Shown here one piece after another: positions 36,827 to 45,497 of a stretch of 64,000 bases of DNA. The notes beneath the pieces are model-generated. The model did no database searches and was not told where the DNA came from. It saw only the letters and a list, made by a program, of their open reading frames with translations. Within the stretch, counting starts at the first letter, position 1, and each line of letters begins with the position of its first letter. The translations under genes and the position numbers were made by a program. Source of the stretch: Tardiphaga alba (GTDB lineage: Bacteria > Pseudomonadota > Alphaproteobacteria > Rhizobiales > Xanthobacteraceae); NCBI RefSeq assembly GCF_018279705.1, contig NZ_CP036498.1, positions 4,791,001-4,855,000 of the forward strand, in the 5' to 3' direction.

Positions 36827-37561
36827 GTGACCATTCAGGACAAGCCGACCGGCGTTGCATTGTGGCGGCATGTAGCCGACGGGATCGAGCGCGGGATCGC
36901 CGACGGGCGCTTTCCGGCCGGCGAAAAACTACCCGGGGAAACCGAGCTGGCCGATACCTATCGCGTCAATCGCCACACGGTGCGCCGTGCCCTGGCGACT
37001 TTAGCCGAGCGCGGCATGGTGCGCGCCGAGCGCGGCAGCGGCACCTATGTGGAATCGCCAAAGCTGGCTTATCCGCTGCGCTCGCGCACGCGCTTTTCGG
37101 AAATCGCCGGCGCCGGCGGCCGTGAGCCCCAGGCGCAGCTGATCGGCGCATGGGACGATGTGGCGACCCGCGAACTCGCCAAGCAGCTCGGCCTCAAGAC
37201 CGGCGCGGCGCTGATCCGTATCGAGGCCTTGCGGCTTGCCGACAAGACACCGATCTGCGTCGGCACCAACTGGCTGTCGGCAGAACGCTTCCCTGATTTC
37301 GGCAAGATCTATGAGCGCATGCGCTCAATGACCAAGGCGCTGGCGCATTACGGCATCAAGGACTACCGCCGGGCCTCGACGCGGGTGACGGCAGGCATTA
37401 TCGATGCCACCGATGCGACGCGGCTGGGCGTGGCCCTCGGCCGCCCCATCCTGATCGTCGATTCCCTCGACGTGGATGCCGACGGCACGCCGCTGCACTG
37501 TACGCATTCGCGCTTCGTCGCCGAGCGCGTCGAATTCGTGGTCGATAACAGCCCGCTATGA
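36827..37561 (+). CDS. phnF: GntR/HutC-family phosphonate regulator
   Basis: A 244-aa transcription factor. The winged-helix domain (about residues 8-75) contains GEKLPGETELADTYRVNRHTVRRALATLAERGMV. The UTRA effector domain follows (TRFSEI, and THSRFVAERVEFVVDNSPL at the C-terminus). Divergent placement next to phnG makes it the likely local repressor, sensing a phosphonate or phosphate ester. It may start at the GTG at 36827 (GTGACC). Confidence 0.9.
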   Translation: MTIQDKPTGVALWRHVADGIERGIADGRFPAGEKLPGETELADTYRVNRHTVRRALATLAERGMVRAERGSGTYVESPKLAYPLRSRTRFSEIAGAGGREPQAQLIGAWDDVATRELAKQLGLKTGAALIRIEALRLADKTPICVGTNWLSAERFPDFGKIYERMRSMTKALAHYGIKDYRRASTRVTAGIIDATDATRLGVALGRPILIVDSLDVDADGTPLHCTHSRFVAERVEFVVDNSPL

Positions 37562-37576
37562 TCCTGGCGGAATAAA

Positions 37577-38044
37577 TCAGAATGGATCGGTGCCGAGGCC
37601 CTGCACATCCGCCGGGCGCGGGCCCGGGGCCGGCCACAGGAAGCGACGATCCTTCTCGGCGATCACGACATCGTTGATGCTGGCCTCGCGCCGACGCATC
37701 AGGCCGGCATCGTCGAATTCCCATTGCTCATTGCCATAGGACCGGTGCCAGGTGCCCGCGTCGTCGTGCCATTCATACTGGAAGCGCACCGCGATACGGT
37801 TTTCCGTGAACGCCCAGAGATCCTTGATCAGGCGATAGTCGTGTTCCTTCTCCCATTTGCGGGTGAGGAATGCGACGATCGCCGGACGGCCCTGGAAGAA
37901 CTCGCCGCGATTGCGCCAGACACTGTCCTCAGTATAGGCCAGCGAGACCTTCACCGGATCGCGCGAATTCCAGCCATCCTCGGCCATGCGGGCCTTCTGG
38001 GCGGCAGTCTCGCGGGTGAAGGGCGGAAATGGCGGCCGGGACAT
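37577..38044 (-). CDS. DUF1348 (SnoaL/NTF2-like) protein
   Basis: A 155-aa NTF2-fold protein of the DUF1348 family, recognised by [45 protein letters not shown] and [24 protein letters not shown]. The cone-shaped fold usually binds small hydrophobic molecules or forms dimers; no catalytic residues can be assigned. It stands alone between phnF (convergent) and ybgC. Confidence 0.82.
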   Translation of the reverse strand: MSRPPFPPFTRETAAQKARMAEDGWNSRDPVKVSLAYTEDSVWRNRGEFFQGRPAIVAFLTRKWEKEHDYRLIKDLWAFTENRIAVRFQYEWHDDAGTWHRSYGNEQWEFDDAGLMRRREASINDVVIAEKDRRFLWPAPGPRPADVQGLGTDPF

Positions 38045-38127
38045 GGAGCACCTCGGTGTCTGATTTTTTGCCGAAGTGTAGTCCTGAATTTTGAAGAGTC
38101 GATGGCAACTTGCCTATCGGCCGATCA

Positions 38128-38574
38128 CTAAACCTGATCGGCCTTCATCGCGATGCGCAGCGCTTTCGGAATCGGCCGCGCGCGGCCGCCGGAAACAAAG
38201 GCCACCTTCACCTTGGCTTCGAGCAGCAGCTCGTCGCCCCTCCGCACTTCCTGATGCAGCGTGATGGAAGCGCCCTTCACATCGAGCGGGCGCGTCAGGA
38301 CGTCGAGCAGGTCGTCCATCTTCGACGGTTTGAGAAAATCGAGCTGCATGACGCGGACGACGAAGGCAAAACCCGGCGCTTCGCTTTCGGCCTCGGCGAA
38401 CAGTGCATGCTGGTCGGCGCCGAGCAGCCGCAGATAATTGGTCCGCCCGCGCTCCATAAAGCGCAGGTAGTTGGCGTGATAGACGATGCCGGAGAAATCG
38501 GTGTCCTCGTAATAGACACGCACCTGCATGCGATGGACGCCATCGGCGATGACGCCGTCGAGATGGGAGGTCAT
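38128..38574 (-). CDS. ybgC: YbgC-type acyl-CoA thioesterase
   Basis: A 148-aa hot-dog fold thioesterase. The active-site signature YYEDTDFSGIVYHANYLRFMERGRTNYL includes the catalytic Asp and His of the 4-hydroxybenzoyl-CoA thioesterase family. In proteobacteria ybgC normally follows ruvB and leads the tol-pal operon. Here ruvB is upstream but vapBC intervenes, and tolQ is not downstream. It starts 7 bp after vapC. Confidence 0.9.
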   Translation of the reverse strand: MTSHLDGVIADGVHRMQVRVYYEDTDFSGIVYHANYLRFMERGRTNYLRLLGADQHALFAEAESEAPGFAFVVRVMQLDFLKPSKMDDLLDVLTRPLDVKGASITLHQEVRRGDELLLEAKVKVAFVSGGRARPIPKALRIAMKADQV

Positions 38575-38581
38575 TCGTCAA

Positions 38582-38953
38582 CTATTCCTTGGACTTGTAC
38601 GCAATCCCGAGCTGATCGGCCGCGATATCAAGCCGCTTGTCCGTTGTCCATAACCGGGTATTCACGAGCGCATGAACCGAGGCTAGCAGCTGAACATCAA
38701 CATAGCTGAGGCCACGACCGAAAAGCGCGTGTTGCTCGATAAAAGCAAGGACGTCGGGTGGATCAATGATCGGAGCCTGTATCTGCAGCTTAAGTCGCCT
38801 GATCGTGTCTGCGCGACGCGGCAGAGGCCCGACCGCGAGCTCCCCGATGACAAAAGGATGCAACAACAGATCTTCGCTGCGAAGAAGCGGCGCCAGCAGC
38901 TTTTCGCCGCCGCGAAAATGATCGATCCAGACCGATGTATCGGGGAGGATCAT
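38582..38953 (-). CDS. vapC: VapC-type PIN-domain toxin
   Basis: A 123-aa PIN-domain ribonuclease. The acidic residues are Asp in MILPDTSVWIDHFRG, Glu in HPFVIGELAVG, Asp in GLSYVDVQLLAS and Asp in LWTTDKRL, making the Mg-binding quartet. The ATG at 38953 overlaps the vapB stop (4 bp), the usual toxin-antitoxin arrangement. It probably cleaves tRNA or rRNA when VapB is degraded. Confidence 0.87.
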   Translation of the reverse strand: MILPDTSVWIDHFRGGEKLLAPLLRSEDLLLHPFVIGELAVGPLPRRADTIRRLKLQIQAPIIDPPDVLAFIEQHALFGRGLSYVDVQLLASVHALVNTRLWTTDKRLDIAADQLGIAYKSKE

Positions 38954-39144
38954 GGCTCCCATCTACGACGAGGCGGCGCTTCGGCATCGGGCATCGAGCC
39001 GCCAAGGTCAGCAAGATGCCTAGCGGCCTCGCGCCGAATGAATGCTCTCAGAGCTTCTTGGACGAGCTCGGAGTTCTCCAACGCATCGCTATATTCGCGC
39101 GCCTGATCGAGTAATTTACCGTCCACAACAACAGTTGTATTCAT
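38950..39144 (-). CDS. vapB: VapB-type antitoxin
   Basis: A 64-aa antitoxin: MNTTVVVDGKLLDQAREYSD gives a ribbon-helix-helix-like DNA-binding start, then NSELVQEALRAFIRREAARHLADLGG, and an acidic/Pro-rich tail ending RRRWEP that would wrap the toxin. The ATG at 39144 is preferred to the long upstream frame, which is shadowed by ruvB. It is probably autoregulated with VapC. Confidence 0.83.
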   Translation of the reverse strand: MNTTVVVDGKLLDQAREYSDALENSELVQEALRAFIRREAARHLADLGGSMPDAEAPPRRRWEP

Positions 39145-39206
39145 CGGCTCATCCTCAACAACCTTGGCAAATATAGCAACTTTCGACGCTAAAGCCACAC
39201 GTCGGC

Positions 39207-40253
39207 TTAATCTTCCTCCCCGCCGAACAGCCCTCCCTGCCCGACATCCCGCTTCGGCTCCGTCAGTCCGAGATGCTTGAACGCGTGCGAGGTGAGCAGG
39301 CGTCCGCGCGGGGTGCGCTGGAGGTAGCCGCACTGGATCAGATAGGGCTCGATGATGTCCTCGATGGCATCGCGCGGTTCGGAGAGCGCGGCGGCCATGG
39401 TCTCGACGCCGACGGGGCCACCGCCATAATTCATGGCGATGGTGGTGAGATAGCGGCGATCCATGGCATCGAGGCCGGCGCTATCGACTTCGAGCGCGCT
39501 GAGCGCGTGGTCGGCAATTTTGCGATCGATCGCGGCCGCATCGGCAGCGGAGGCGAAGTCGCGGACACGGCGCAGCAAGCGACCGGCGATGCGCGGCGTG
39601 CCGCGGGCGCGACGGGCGATTTCATTGGCGCCTTCCGGCGTCATGCCGATATCGAGGACGCGGGCGCCGCGGGTGACGATCTTTTCGAGTTCGTCGATGG
39701 TGTAGAAATTCAGCCGCAGCGGAATGCCGAAGCGGTCGCGCAGCGGATTGGTGAGCAGGCCCGCGCGCGTGGTGGCGCCGACCAGCGTGAATTTCGACAA
39801 TTCGATCTTCACCGAACGCGCCGCCGGGCCCTCGCCGATGATGAGGTCGAGCTGGAAGTCTTCCATCGCCGGATAAAGCACCTCTTCCACATTTGGATTG
39901 AGGCGATGGATCTCGTCGATGAACAGCACGTCGCGTTCTTCGAGATTGGTGAGGAGTGCCGCGAGATCACCGGCCTTCGAGATCACAGGCCCCGACGTCG
40001 CGCGAAACCCGACGCCGAGTTCGCGGGCGACGATCTGCGCCAGCGTGGTCTTGCCGAGGCCGGGCGGACCGACGAACAACGTGTGATCCAGCGCCTCGCC
40101 GCGCTTGCGGGCGGCGTCGATGAAAATCTGCAGATTGGCGCGGGCCTGCGCCTGGCCGACGAAATCGGACAGCGCCTGCGGGCGAAGGACGGTATCGCCG
40201 ACATCGTCGGAGCGGCGCTCCGATGTGATCAGGCGGTCAGGTGGCGTATTCAT
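39207..40253 (-). CDS. ruvB: Holliday junction branch-migration helicase RuvB
   Basis: A 348-aa AAA+ motor. Walker A is GPPGLGKTT, Walker B is [10 protein letters not shown], sensor 1 is LVGATTRAG and the arginine-finger region includes [12 protein letters not shown] winged-helix DNA-binding domain forms the C-terminus ([21 protein letters not shown]). Its length is normal. It drives branch migration with RuvA, and is downstream of ruvA with a palindromic repeat in the 167-bp gap. Confidence 0.97.
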   Translation of the reverse strand: MNTPPDRLITSERRSDDVGDTVLRPQALSDFVGQAQARANLQIFIDAARKRGEALDHTLFVGPPGLGKTTLAQIVARELGVGFRATSGPVISKAGDLAALLTNLEERDVLFIDEIHRLNPNVEEVLYPAMEDFQLDLIIGEGPAARSVKIELSKFTLVGATTRAGLLTNPLRDRFGIPLRLNFYTIDELEKIVTRGARVLDIGMTPEGANEIARRARGTPRIAGRLLRRVRDFASAADAAAIDRKIADHALSALEVDSAGLDAMDRRYLTTIAMNYGGGPVGVETMAAALSEPRDAIEDIIEPYLIQCGYLQRTPRGRLLTSHAFKHLGLTEPKRDVGQGGLFGGEED

Positions 40254-40282
40254 GCGCAGAGCCTAGCACATACGCGGCCCGT

Positions 40283-40387
40283 CCCCTCTCCCGCTTGCGG
40301 GGAGGGTTAGGGTGGGGGTGCCGCCGCGAGCGCCGGAACGTGGGGCAGCCCCCACCCCGGCCCTCCCCGCAAGAGCGGGAGAGGGGG
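40283..40387. repeat. Palindromic intergenic repeat between ruvA and ruvB
   Basis: An imperfect inverted repeat of about 105 bp. The left arm opens with CCCCTCTCCCGCTTGCGGGG and the right arm mirrors it (CCCCGCAAGAGCGGGAGAGG), with inner GGGTGGGGG and CCCCCACCCC blocks. It could fold into a long hairpin in the ruvA-ruvB transcript. Relatives are at 24912-24943 and 41046-41218. Confidence 0.8.
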
Positions 40388-40420
40388 CGATGAACGCGAG
40401 CTGCTGTGTGTGTCCGTTAC

Positions 40421-41038
40421 TCACTTCGCAAGCTCCTTGAGGCCGAGGCGAATGAGCATTGCGGTCTCGGCACCCTCGCCTGCGCTGCGCGACGCGGCAG
40501 CAACGGCAGCAGCGGCTTGCGGCTGGCCATAGCCGAGATTGACGAGTGCGGAGATGGCATCGCTGACAGCACGTGGTGCGTTGTCATCGGCAACGGCGCC
40601 CGCCATTTGCGCCACCACCGGATCGACCGAGGCGAAGGCAGGTGCCTTATCTTTCAATTCCGACACGATGCGCTCGGCGACTTTCGGGCCGACGCCCGGC
40701 GTGCGCGCAACGGCTGCCTTGTCGCGCAGCGCGATGGCATTGGCGAGTTCGGACGGCGTCAATGTGGAGAGCACCGCGAGCGCCACGCGCGCACCGACGC
40801 CCTGCACGGTCTGCAGCAAGCGAAACCATTCGCGCTCCATGTCGGAGCGGAAGCCGAACAGCTTGATCTGATCTTCGCGGACATAAGTCTCGATGGACAG
40901 CGCCGCCGCTTCGCCGGCCTGCGGCAGCGCCTGCAGCGTGCGCGCCGAACAATGCACCTGATAGCCGACGCCCTGCACGTCGAGGATCACATAGTCGTCA
41001 CCATAAGAGTCGATGATGCCTTTGAGCTTGCCGATCAT
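40421..41038 (-). CDS. ruvA: Holliday junction-binding protein RuvA
   Basis: A 205-aa protein that forms the tetramer clamping the four-way junction. Domain I (OB fold) begins [29 protein letters not shown]. Two helix-hairpin-helix motifs follow ([18 protein letters not shown] and [17 protein letters not shown]). Domain III ([18 protein letters not shown]) contacts RuvB. The start at 41038 fits the family; the frame to 41068 adds a non-conserved leader. Confidence 0.95.
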   Translation of the reverse strand: MIGKLKGIIDSYGDDYVILDVQGVGYQVHCSARTLQALPQAGEAAALSIETYVREDQIKLFGFRSDMEREWFRLLQTVQGVGARVALAVLSTLTPSELANAIALRDKAAVARTPGVGPKVAERIVSELKDKAPAFASVDPVVAQMAGAVADDNAPRAVSDAISALVNLGYGQPQAAAAVAAASRSAGEGAETAMLIRLGLKELAK

Positions 41039-41045
41039 GATGCGC

Positions 41046-41218
41046 GCCCCTTCCTTCTCCTCCCCCAAGCACAGCGAAGCTGTGCAGGGTGGGAGAAGGT
41101 GGCGCAGCCGAAGGCTGCGACGGATGAGGGGTAATGCCAGGCTCGGAGCTTGCGGCTACCCCTCACCCGTCTCGAACGCTTTGCGTTCGATCCAACCTCT
41201 CCCACAAGGGGAGAGGGG
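41046..41218. repeat. Palindromic intergenic repeat between ruvC and ruvA
   Basis: A composite of about 170 bp. The left half is CCCCTTCCTTCTCCTCCCCC, an AAGC...GCTGTGC stem, then GATGAGGGGTA. The right half mirrors it as TACCCCTCACCCGTCTCGAA, an ACGCTTTGCGTT stem and CCTCTCCCACAAGGGGAGAGGGG. The outer arms pair imperfectly. It is of the same general type as the element between ruvA and ruvB. Confidence 0.7.
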
Positions 41219-41249
41219 AAGAGAAGCAAGTCGGTTCGATAAATCTCGA

Positions 41250-41774
41250 TCATGCCATCACCGCCTTTCGCAGCATCGCGCTACTGCGGTGATGCGCGTG
41301 CGTGATGGCAATCGCCAATGCATCGGCCGCGTCGGCGCGCTTGAATTCGGCCTTGGGCAGCAGGATTTTCAACATCACCTGGATCTGGTTCTTGTCGGCA
41401 TGGCCGGCGCCGACCACGGTCTTCTTGACGAGGTTCGGCATGTATTCGGCGACATCGATGCCGAACATCGCTGGCGACATCATCGCGATGCCGCGCGCCT
41501 GGCCGAGCTTCAGCGTCGCCGCGCCATCCTTGTTGACGAAGGTCTGCTCCACCGCAGCCTCCATCGGCTGAAATTCGTTGAGTACCTTGGTGAGGCCTTC
41601 ATGGATGCCGAGCAGACGGCTGGCCAGCGGCAGCGTCTCCGGCGGCTCCACGGATCCGCATGCGATGTAAGTGAGCTTGTTGCCGAGCGTCTCGATCACG
41701 CCCCAGCCGGTGCGGCGCAGGCCGGGGTCGATGCCGATGATGCGAACGGGCGCGCGAATCGAAGACACGGTCAT
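41250..41774 (-). CDS. ruvC: Holliday junction resolvase RuvC
   Basis: A 174-aa endonuclease with the RNase H-like fold. The catalytic acidic residues lie in [14 protein letters not shown] (first Asp), [11 protein letters not shown] (Glu) and [17 protein letters not shown] (two Asp). The start at 41774 ([11 protein letters not shown]) is chosen; the longer frame runs through repeat DNA. It is the first gene of the ruvC-ruvA-ruvB group on this strand. Confidence 0.95.
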   Translation of the reverse strand: MTVSSIRAPVRIIGIDPGLRRTGWGVIETLGNKLTYIACGSVEPPETLPLASRLLGIHEGLTKVLNEFQPMEAAVEQTFVNKDGAATLKLGQARGIAMMSPAMFGIDVAEYMPNLVKKTVVGAGHADKNQIQVMLKILLPKAEFKRADAADALAIAITHAHHRSSAMLRKAVMA

Positions 41775-42596
41775 GGCTTGGTGATAGCGCCGGGGGCAGC
41801 GAACGGAATTGAAACGCAGGCATCTGTGGCATCTGTCCCCGAATGTTACGCAAACTGTTGCAGCCGAGCCAAACCGACCTCGCAACGCGTGAAGCGTCCA
41901 AGGCGTCGGGTAGACCCCCCTCCACATGAGGGGAGGCGGCACGCCGTAAGGCGCGGAAGGTGGAACTTGACGCTGCCCCTGCCTGCTGGAACGCCAGCAA
42001 ACCTGAGCCGCGCAACGCCTTACGGCGCGCCACCGCGGGACTTTTGGCGAGAGGACCGTTCTGTCGCACACCGGCGCATCGCCTCCGCCCGGCCTGCGGC
42101 AGCAGGCTTCGGCAGACGCTGATCCCGACGGATTTCTCCGCCGTTCGCCAGTGCCGTCGCAGCCGAACTATCGGCTCTCCCCCGTAGTGGGGAGTGACGG
42201 TGGCCCCCGGCCTCCCGAGTTCTGCTTGCGAGGCAGACCGCGGGCGCCGCATCCTGTCCCACTCCAAGAACGCCTCATGAAGCGCCCCCTCGCGAACAAG
42301 ACGGGAGGGGTATGCAGCATCATGGGAATTTCGTCAAGAACAAAGTAGGAACTGACGTCTCGCGCGCTGCGCACTTGTTTTTCCCTCCCCCAAGCGGCGC
42401 AGCCGCGCCGTGGGGAGGGTGGATCGAACGCGCAGCGTTCGAGACGGGTGGGGTGCCTCAACAAACTCCGACGTCACGTGGGGATAGACCCCACCGTCTT
42501 CGCTCTTCGAGCTTCGCCGGGGCAAGCCCCCGCCTATCGGCCACCCTCCCCATTCGCTTCGCTCCGGGGAGGGAAATCACTGGCTGTGGCGCTCGA
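41775..42596. other. Gene-free stretch of repeats between yebC and ruvC
   Basis: About 820 bp with open frames on several strands but none with recognisable protein similarity or a credible ribosome binding site. It contains nested inverted repeats: for example GCACGCCGTAAGGCGCG (about 41950) against GCAACGCCTTACGGCGCGCC (about 42015), and CCTGCGGCAGCAGGC near 42100, plus the 42383-42574 palindrome. I read it as accumulated non-coding repeat elements, perhaps remnants of a small mobile element. Confidence 0.55.
42383..42574. repeat. Palindromic intergenic repeat downstream of yebC
   Basis: CCCTCCCCCAAGCGGCGCAG near the left end and CTTCGCTCCGGGGAGGG at the right end are outer arms. A GCGCAGCCGCGCC and a GAACGCGCAGCGTTC stem-loop lie inside. 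GTGGGGATAGACCCCAC near 42480 is another internal hairpin. It belongs to the same broad repeat class as the elements around ruvA. Confidence 0.6.
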
Positions 42597-43343
42597 TCAG
42601 CCGCCCAGCTTCGCCATCAAGGCTTCCGAGATTTCGAAGTTCGAATAGACGTGCTGCACATCGTCATGGTCGTTCAGCAAATCCATCAGCTTCATCAGCT
42701 TCTCGCCGGTCTCGTCATCCACCGCGATGGTGTTTTGCGGCTTCCAGATCAGCGCGGCCTTGCGGGCTTCGCCGTATTTGGCTTCCAGCGCCTTGGCGAC
42801 TTCGTGGAAACCGTCCTGCGACGAATAGATTTCGTGGCCGTCTTCGCCGGACACCACGTCGTCGGCACCGGCTTCGATCGCCGCTTCCAGCATGTCATCG
42901 GCAGACGCCTTGCCGGCATCGTATTCGATCAGGCCGACATGATCGAACATGAAGGACACCGAACCGGTTTCCCCCATATTGCCGCCGGACTTGGTGAAGA
43001 AGGAGCGGATGTCCGACGCCGCGCGGTTGCGGTTGTCGGTCAGCGCCTGGACGATCACGGCGACGCCGCCGGGGCCATAGCCCTCGTAGCGGATTTCATC
43101 ATAGTTCTCGCCTTCGGTGCCGATCGCCTTCTTGATGGCGCGTTCGATATTGTCGCGCGGCATGTTCTCCTGGCGGGCCGCGATCACGGCGGAGCGCAGG
43201 CGCGCATTCATCGCCGGATCCGGCGTTCCCAGTTTGGCCGCCACGGTAATTTCGCGCGCCAGTTTTGAGAACAACTTGGACTTCTGGGCATCCTGGCGGC
43301 CCTTGCGGTGCATGATGTTCTTGAATTGGGAATGTCCGGCCAT
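42597..43343 (-). CDS. yebC: YebC/TACO1-family regulatory protein
   Basis: A 248-aa protein recognised from [37 protein letters not shown] at the N-terminus and the [14 protein letters not shown] signature. YebC proteins were described as transcription factors and as translation factors relieving ribosome stalling at proline-rich stretches. It lies upstream of ruvC on the same strand, the classical yebC-ruvC arrangement, but separated by about 820 bp of repeat-rich DNA. Confidence 0.95.
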   Translation of the reverse strand: MAGHSQFKNIMHRKGRQDAQKSKLFSKLAREITVAAKLGTPDPAMNARLRSAVIAARQENMPRDNIERAIKKAIGTEGENYDEIRYEGYGPGGVAVIVQALTDNRNRAASDIRSFFTKSGGNMGETGSVSFMFDHVGLIEYDAGKASADDMLEAAIEAGADDVVSGEDGHEIYSSQDGFHEVAKALEAKYGEARKAALIWKPQNTIAVDDETGEKLMKLMDLLNDHDDVQHVYSNFEISEALMAKLGG

Positions 43344-43529
43344 GCGGTCTCTCTCGATCGTCCGACTAGAATGATGGGCTGTGGCGCGGGGTTATAGGCC
43401 GCGAATCCTGCAAAATCAAAAATATGACGCTTGTGACCGCATGACGCGACCACACGCCTGACGCGTTTAACGATCACTTCACACTCGGGTGTAAGGATAC
43501 CCGCATAGATTGCACCAAAGAGATTGATG

Positions 43530-45284
43530 ATGGCATTTGGACTGTTTCGCAAGCAGCAGCCCGATCCGGCTGCGTCGATCGATACGCCGCAAGTCACAGC
43601 GGCTTCGGCACCCCCGGCAGAGCCCGAACACCATCCGGCCCAGGACATTCTGGCATTGCTGGAACTCGAGCTTGGCGGCCTGGTCCGCCAGCTGGAAAAG
43701 GCCGCGCATTCGGTCGCCGGTGGCGCCGATTCCACCGCGGCATCGCTCGCTGCGATCCGCTCCCGCACCGACGCCCTCGCCGATCGCAGCACGAACGCCC
43801 AGACCACCGCGACGACCTTCGCCCATGCCGCCGACAAGTTCACGCATTCGGCCGAAGCCATCGGCGCGCAGGTGCGCGATGCCAGCAAGCTCGCCGATGA
43901 AGCCGGCGCCGCCGCCCATGATGCCAGTATCAATGTCGACCGTCTGCGCGAGTCCTCGGCCGCCATTGGCCAGGTGCTCGAACTGATCGCGCAGATCGCG
44001 CGGCAGACAACGATGCTCGCTCTCAATGCGACCATCGAGGCCGCGCGCGCTGGCGCCGCCGGCCGCGGCTTCGCCGTGGTGGCAACCGAGGTGAAGGCGC
44101 TCGCCGTGCAGACTCAAGGCGCCACCGACGAAATCAAGCGCAAGATCGACGCGCTGCAGCGCGACGCAGCGAGTTCGGTGGAGGCCGTGCATCGCATCTC
44201 CCATGCGATCGAAGCCATCCGCCCGGTATTCTCGCATGTGAACGGCGCCGTCGCCGAGCAGAACGCCACCACCAGCGACATGTCGAACAATGCCGCATCG
44301 GCGTCGCAATTCATCGTCGCTGTCGGCGACAGCGCGCTTGAGATCGATCACGCGGCGAAGGAAGCGGCGGCGCATGGCGAAGAAGTCGCGCAGGCCGGCG
44401 CAGCGGTGACGCTGTTTGCGTCGAAGCTGAAGTCACGCTGCGCGGTGCTCCTGAAGCAGGACGCCAGTAGCGACGAACAACGCAAGCGCGAACGGCTGCC
44501 CTGCCATCTCGAAATTGCGATCGAGACGCGGAGCGGCAGGCTGCGCGCCCCCGTCTATGAGATCGCCATGGACGGCGTGCTGATCGGCGGACCGGATGCG
44601 GCACGCCTGCCGCTGCACGACGTGCTGTCGGCAGAGTTCGGCGATATCGGCGCCTGTCGGCTCCGCATCGAGGCGCATGACAAAGGCGGCGCACAGGCGC
44701 GCTTCATTGCTCCGGATGCGCCATTCATCAGCCGGATCGAGGACCGGCTCTGGGCGATCCATGACGAGAACATGGAATTCGTGACGCGCGCGCTCGATGC
44801 GGGCACAGCGCTCAACACAATCTTCGCTGACGGCATCGCATCCGGCGCGATCACGCTCGATGACATGTTCGACGAGACCTATGAAGAGATCGCAGGCAGC
44901 AATCCCTTACAATATCGCACCAAAATCCTGACTTGGGCCGATCGCGCGCTGCCGGCGTTTCAGGATGCGTTTCTCGCCAAGGATTCTCGCATGGCGTTCT
45001 GCGCCATGATCGACCGCAACGGTTATCTGCCCGTGCATAACGGCATCTATTCAAAACCGCAGCGGCCGGGCGATGTCGCCTGGAACACCGCCAACTGCCG
45101 AAACCGCCGCATCTTCAACGATCCCGCAGGCCTCGCTGCCGGACGCAACACCCGCGCCTATCTGATCCAGAGCTATGCCCGCGACATGGGCAATGGCCAG
45201 ACCGTGATGATGCGCGAGATCGACGTGCCGGTGCGCGTAAAAGGCCGGCACTGGGGCGGGTTCCGGACGGCGTATAAGCTGTGA
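43530..45284 (+). CDS. Soluble methyl-accepting chemotaxis protein with PilZ-like and C-terminal sensor domains
   Basis: A 584-aa receptor with no membrane segment. The signalling domain is N-terminal, with the hairpin tip IARQTTMLALNATIEAARAG and FAVVATEVKALA (about 155-195). Next is a degenerate PilZ-like unit (RKRER, then DGVLIG in place of DxSxxG, about 318-395). The last 90 residues are a sensor-like module (DRNGYLPVHN, NTANCRNRRIF, GRHWGGFRTAYKL). The domain order is reversed relative to transmembrane receptors. The ATG at 43530 has AAAGAG 7 bp upstream. No che genes are nearby. Confidence 0.85.
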   Translation: MAFGLFRKQQPDPAASIDTPQVTAASAPPAEPEHHPAQDILALLELELGGLVRQLEKAAHSVAGGADSTAASLAAIRSRTDALADRSTNAQTTATTFAHAADKFTHSAEAIGAQVRDASKLADEAGAAAHDASINVDRLRESSAAIGQVLELIAQIARQTTMLALNATIEAARAGAAGRGFAVVATEVKALAVQTQGATDEIKRKIDALQRDAASSVEAVHRISHAIEAIRPVFSHVNGAVAEQNATTSDMSNNAASASQFIVAVGDSALEIDHAAKEAAAHGEEVAQAGAAVTLFASKLKSRCAVLLKQDASSDEQRKRERLPCHLEIAIETRSGRLRAPVYEIAMDGVLIGGPDAARLPLHDVLSAEFGDIGACRLRIEAHDKGGAQARFIAPDAPFISRIEDRLWAIHDENMEFVTRALDAGTALNTIFADGIASGAITLDDMFDETYEEIAGSNPLQYRTKILTWADRALPAFQDAFLAKDSRMAFCAMIDRNGYLPVHNGIYSKPQRPGDVAWNTANCRNRRIFNDPAGLAAGRNTRAYLIQSYARDMGNGQTVMMREIDVPVRVKGRHWGGFRTAYKL

Positions 45285-45292
45285 AGTGCTGT

Positions 45293-45383
45293 GTAGCCCG
45301 GATGGAGCGTCAGCGTAATCCGGGGACCGGCGAATATGCGGAGGCTCTGAATCCCGGATTGCGCTGCGCTCCATCCGGGCTAC
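45293..45383. repeat. Palindromic repeat, GTAGCCCGGATGGAGCG family
   Basis: A 91-bp inverted repeat beginning GTAGCCCGGATGGAGCG and ending CGCTCCATCCGGGCTAC, with GTAATCCGGGG and ATCCCGGATT inside. It starts 9 bp after the chemoreceptor stop. A second copy, of closely similar sequence, is at 46437-46524. Confidence 0.85.
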
Positions 45384-45497
45384 CAGAACGGGACAGATCA
45401 ACGCAGCCCCGGAACCGATGTCATACCAATGACATTCGATATTGGTTCAACCCCACGGGCTGACATTGATCATCCATTTCCATTTCCCGAGGCGACC

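Noticed and set aside
41599..42267. Open frames on the minus strand in the repeat-rich zone next to ruvC
   Set aside because: They overlap ruvC in another frame and repeat DNA, are Arg/Ala-rich, and have no ribosome binding site or similarity that I recognise.
41046..42574. CRISPR array
   Set aside because: Repeats are few, palindromic, of unequal spacing and mutually divergent. There are no regular spacers and no cas genes.
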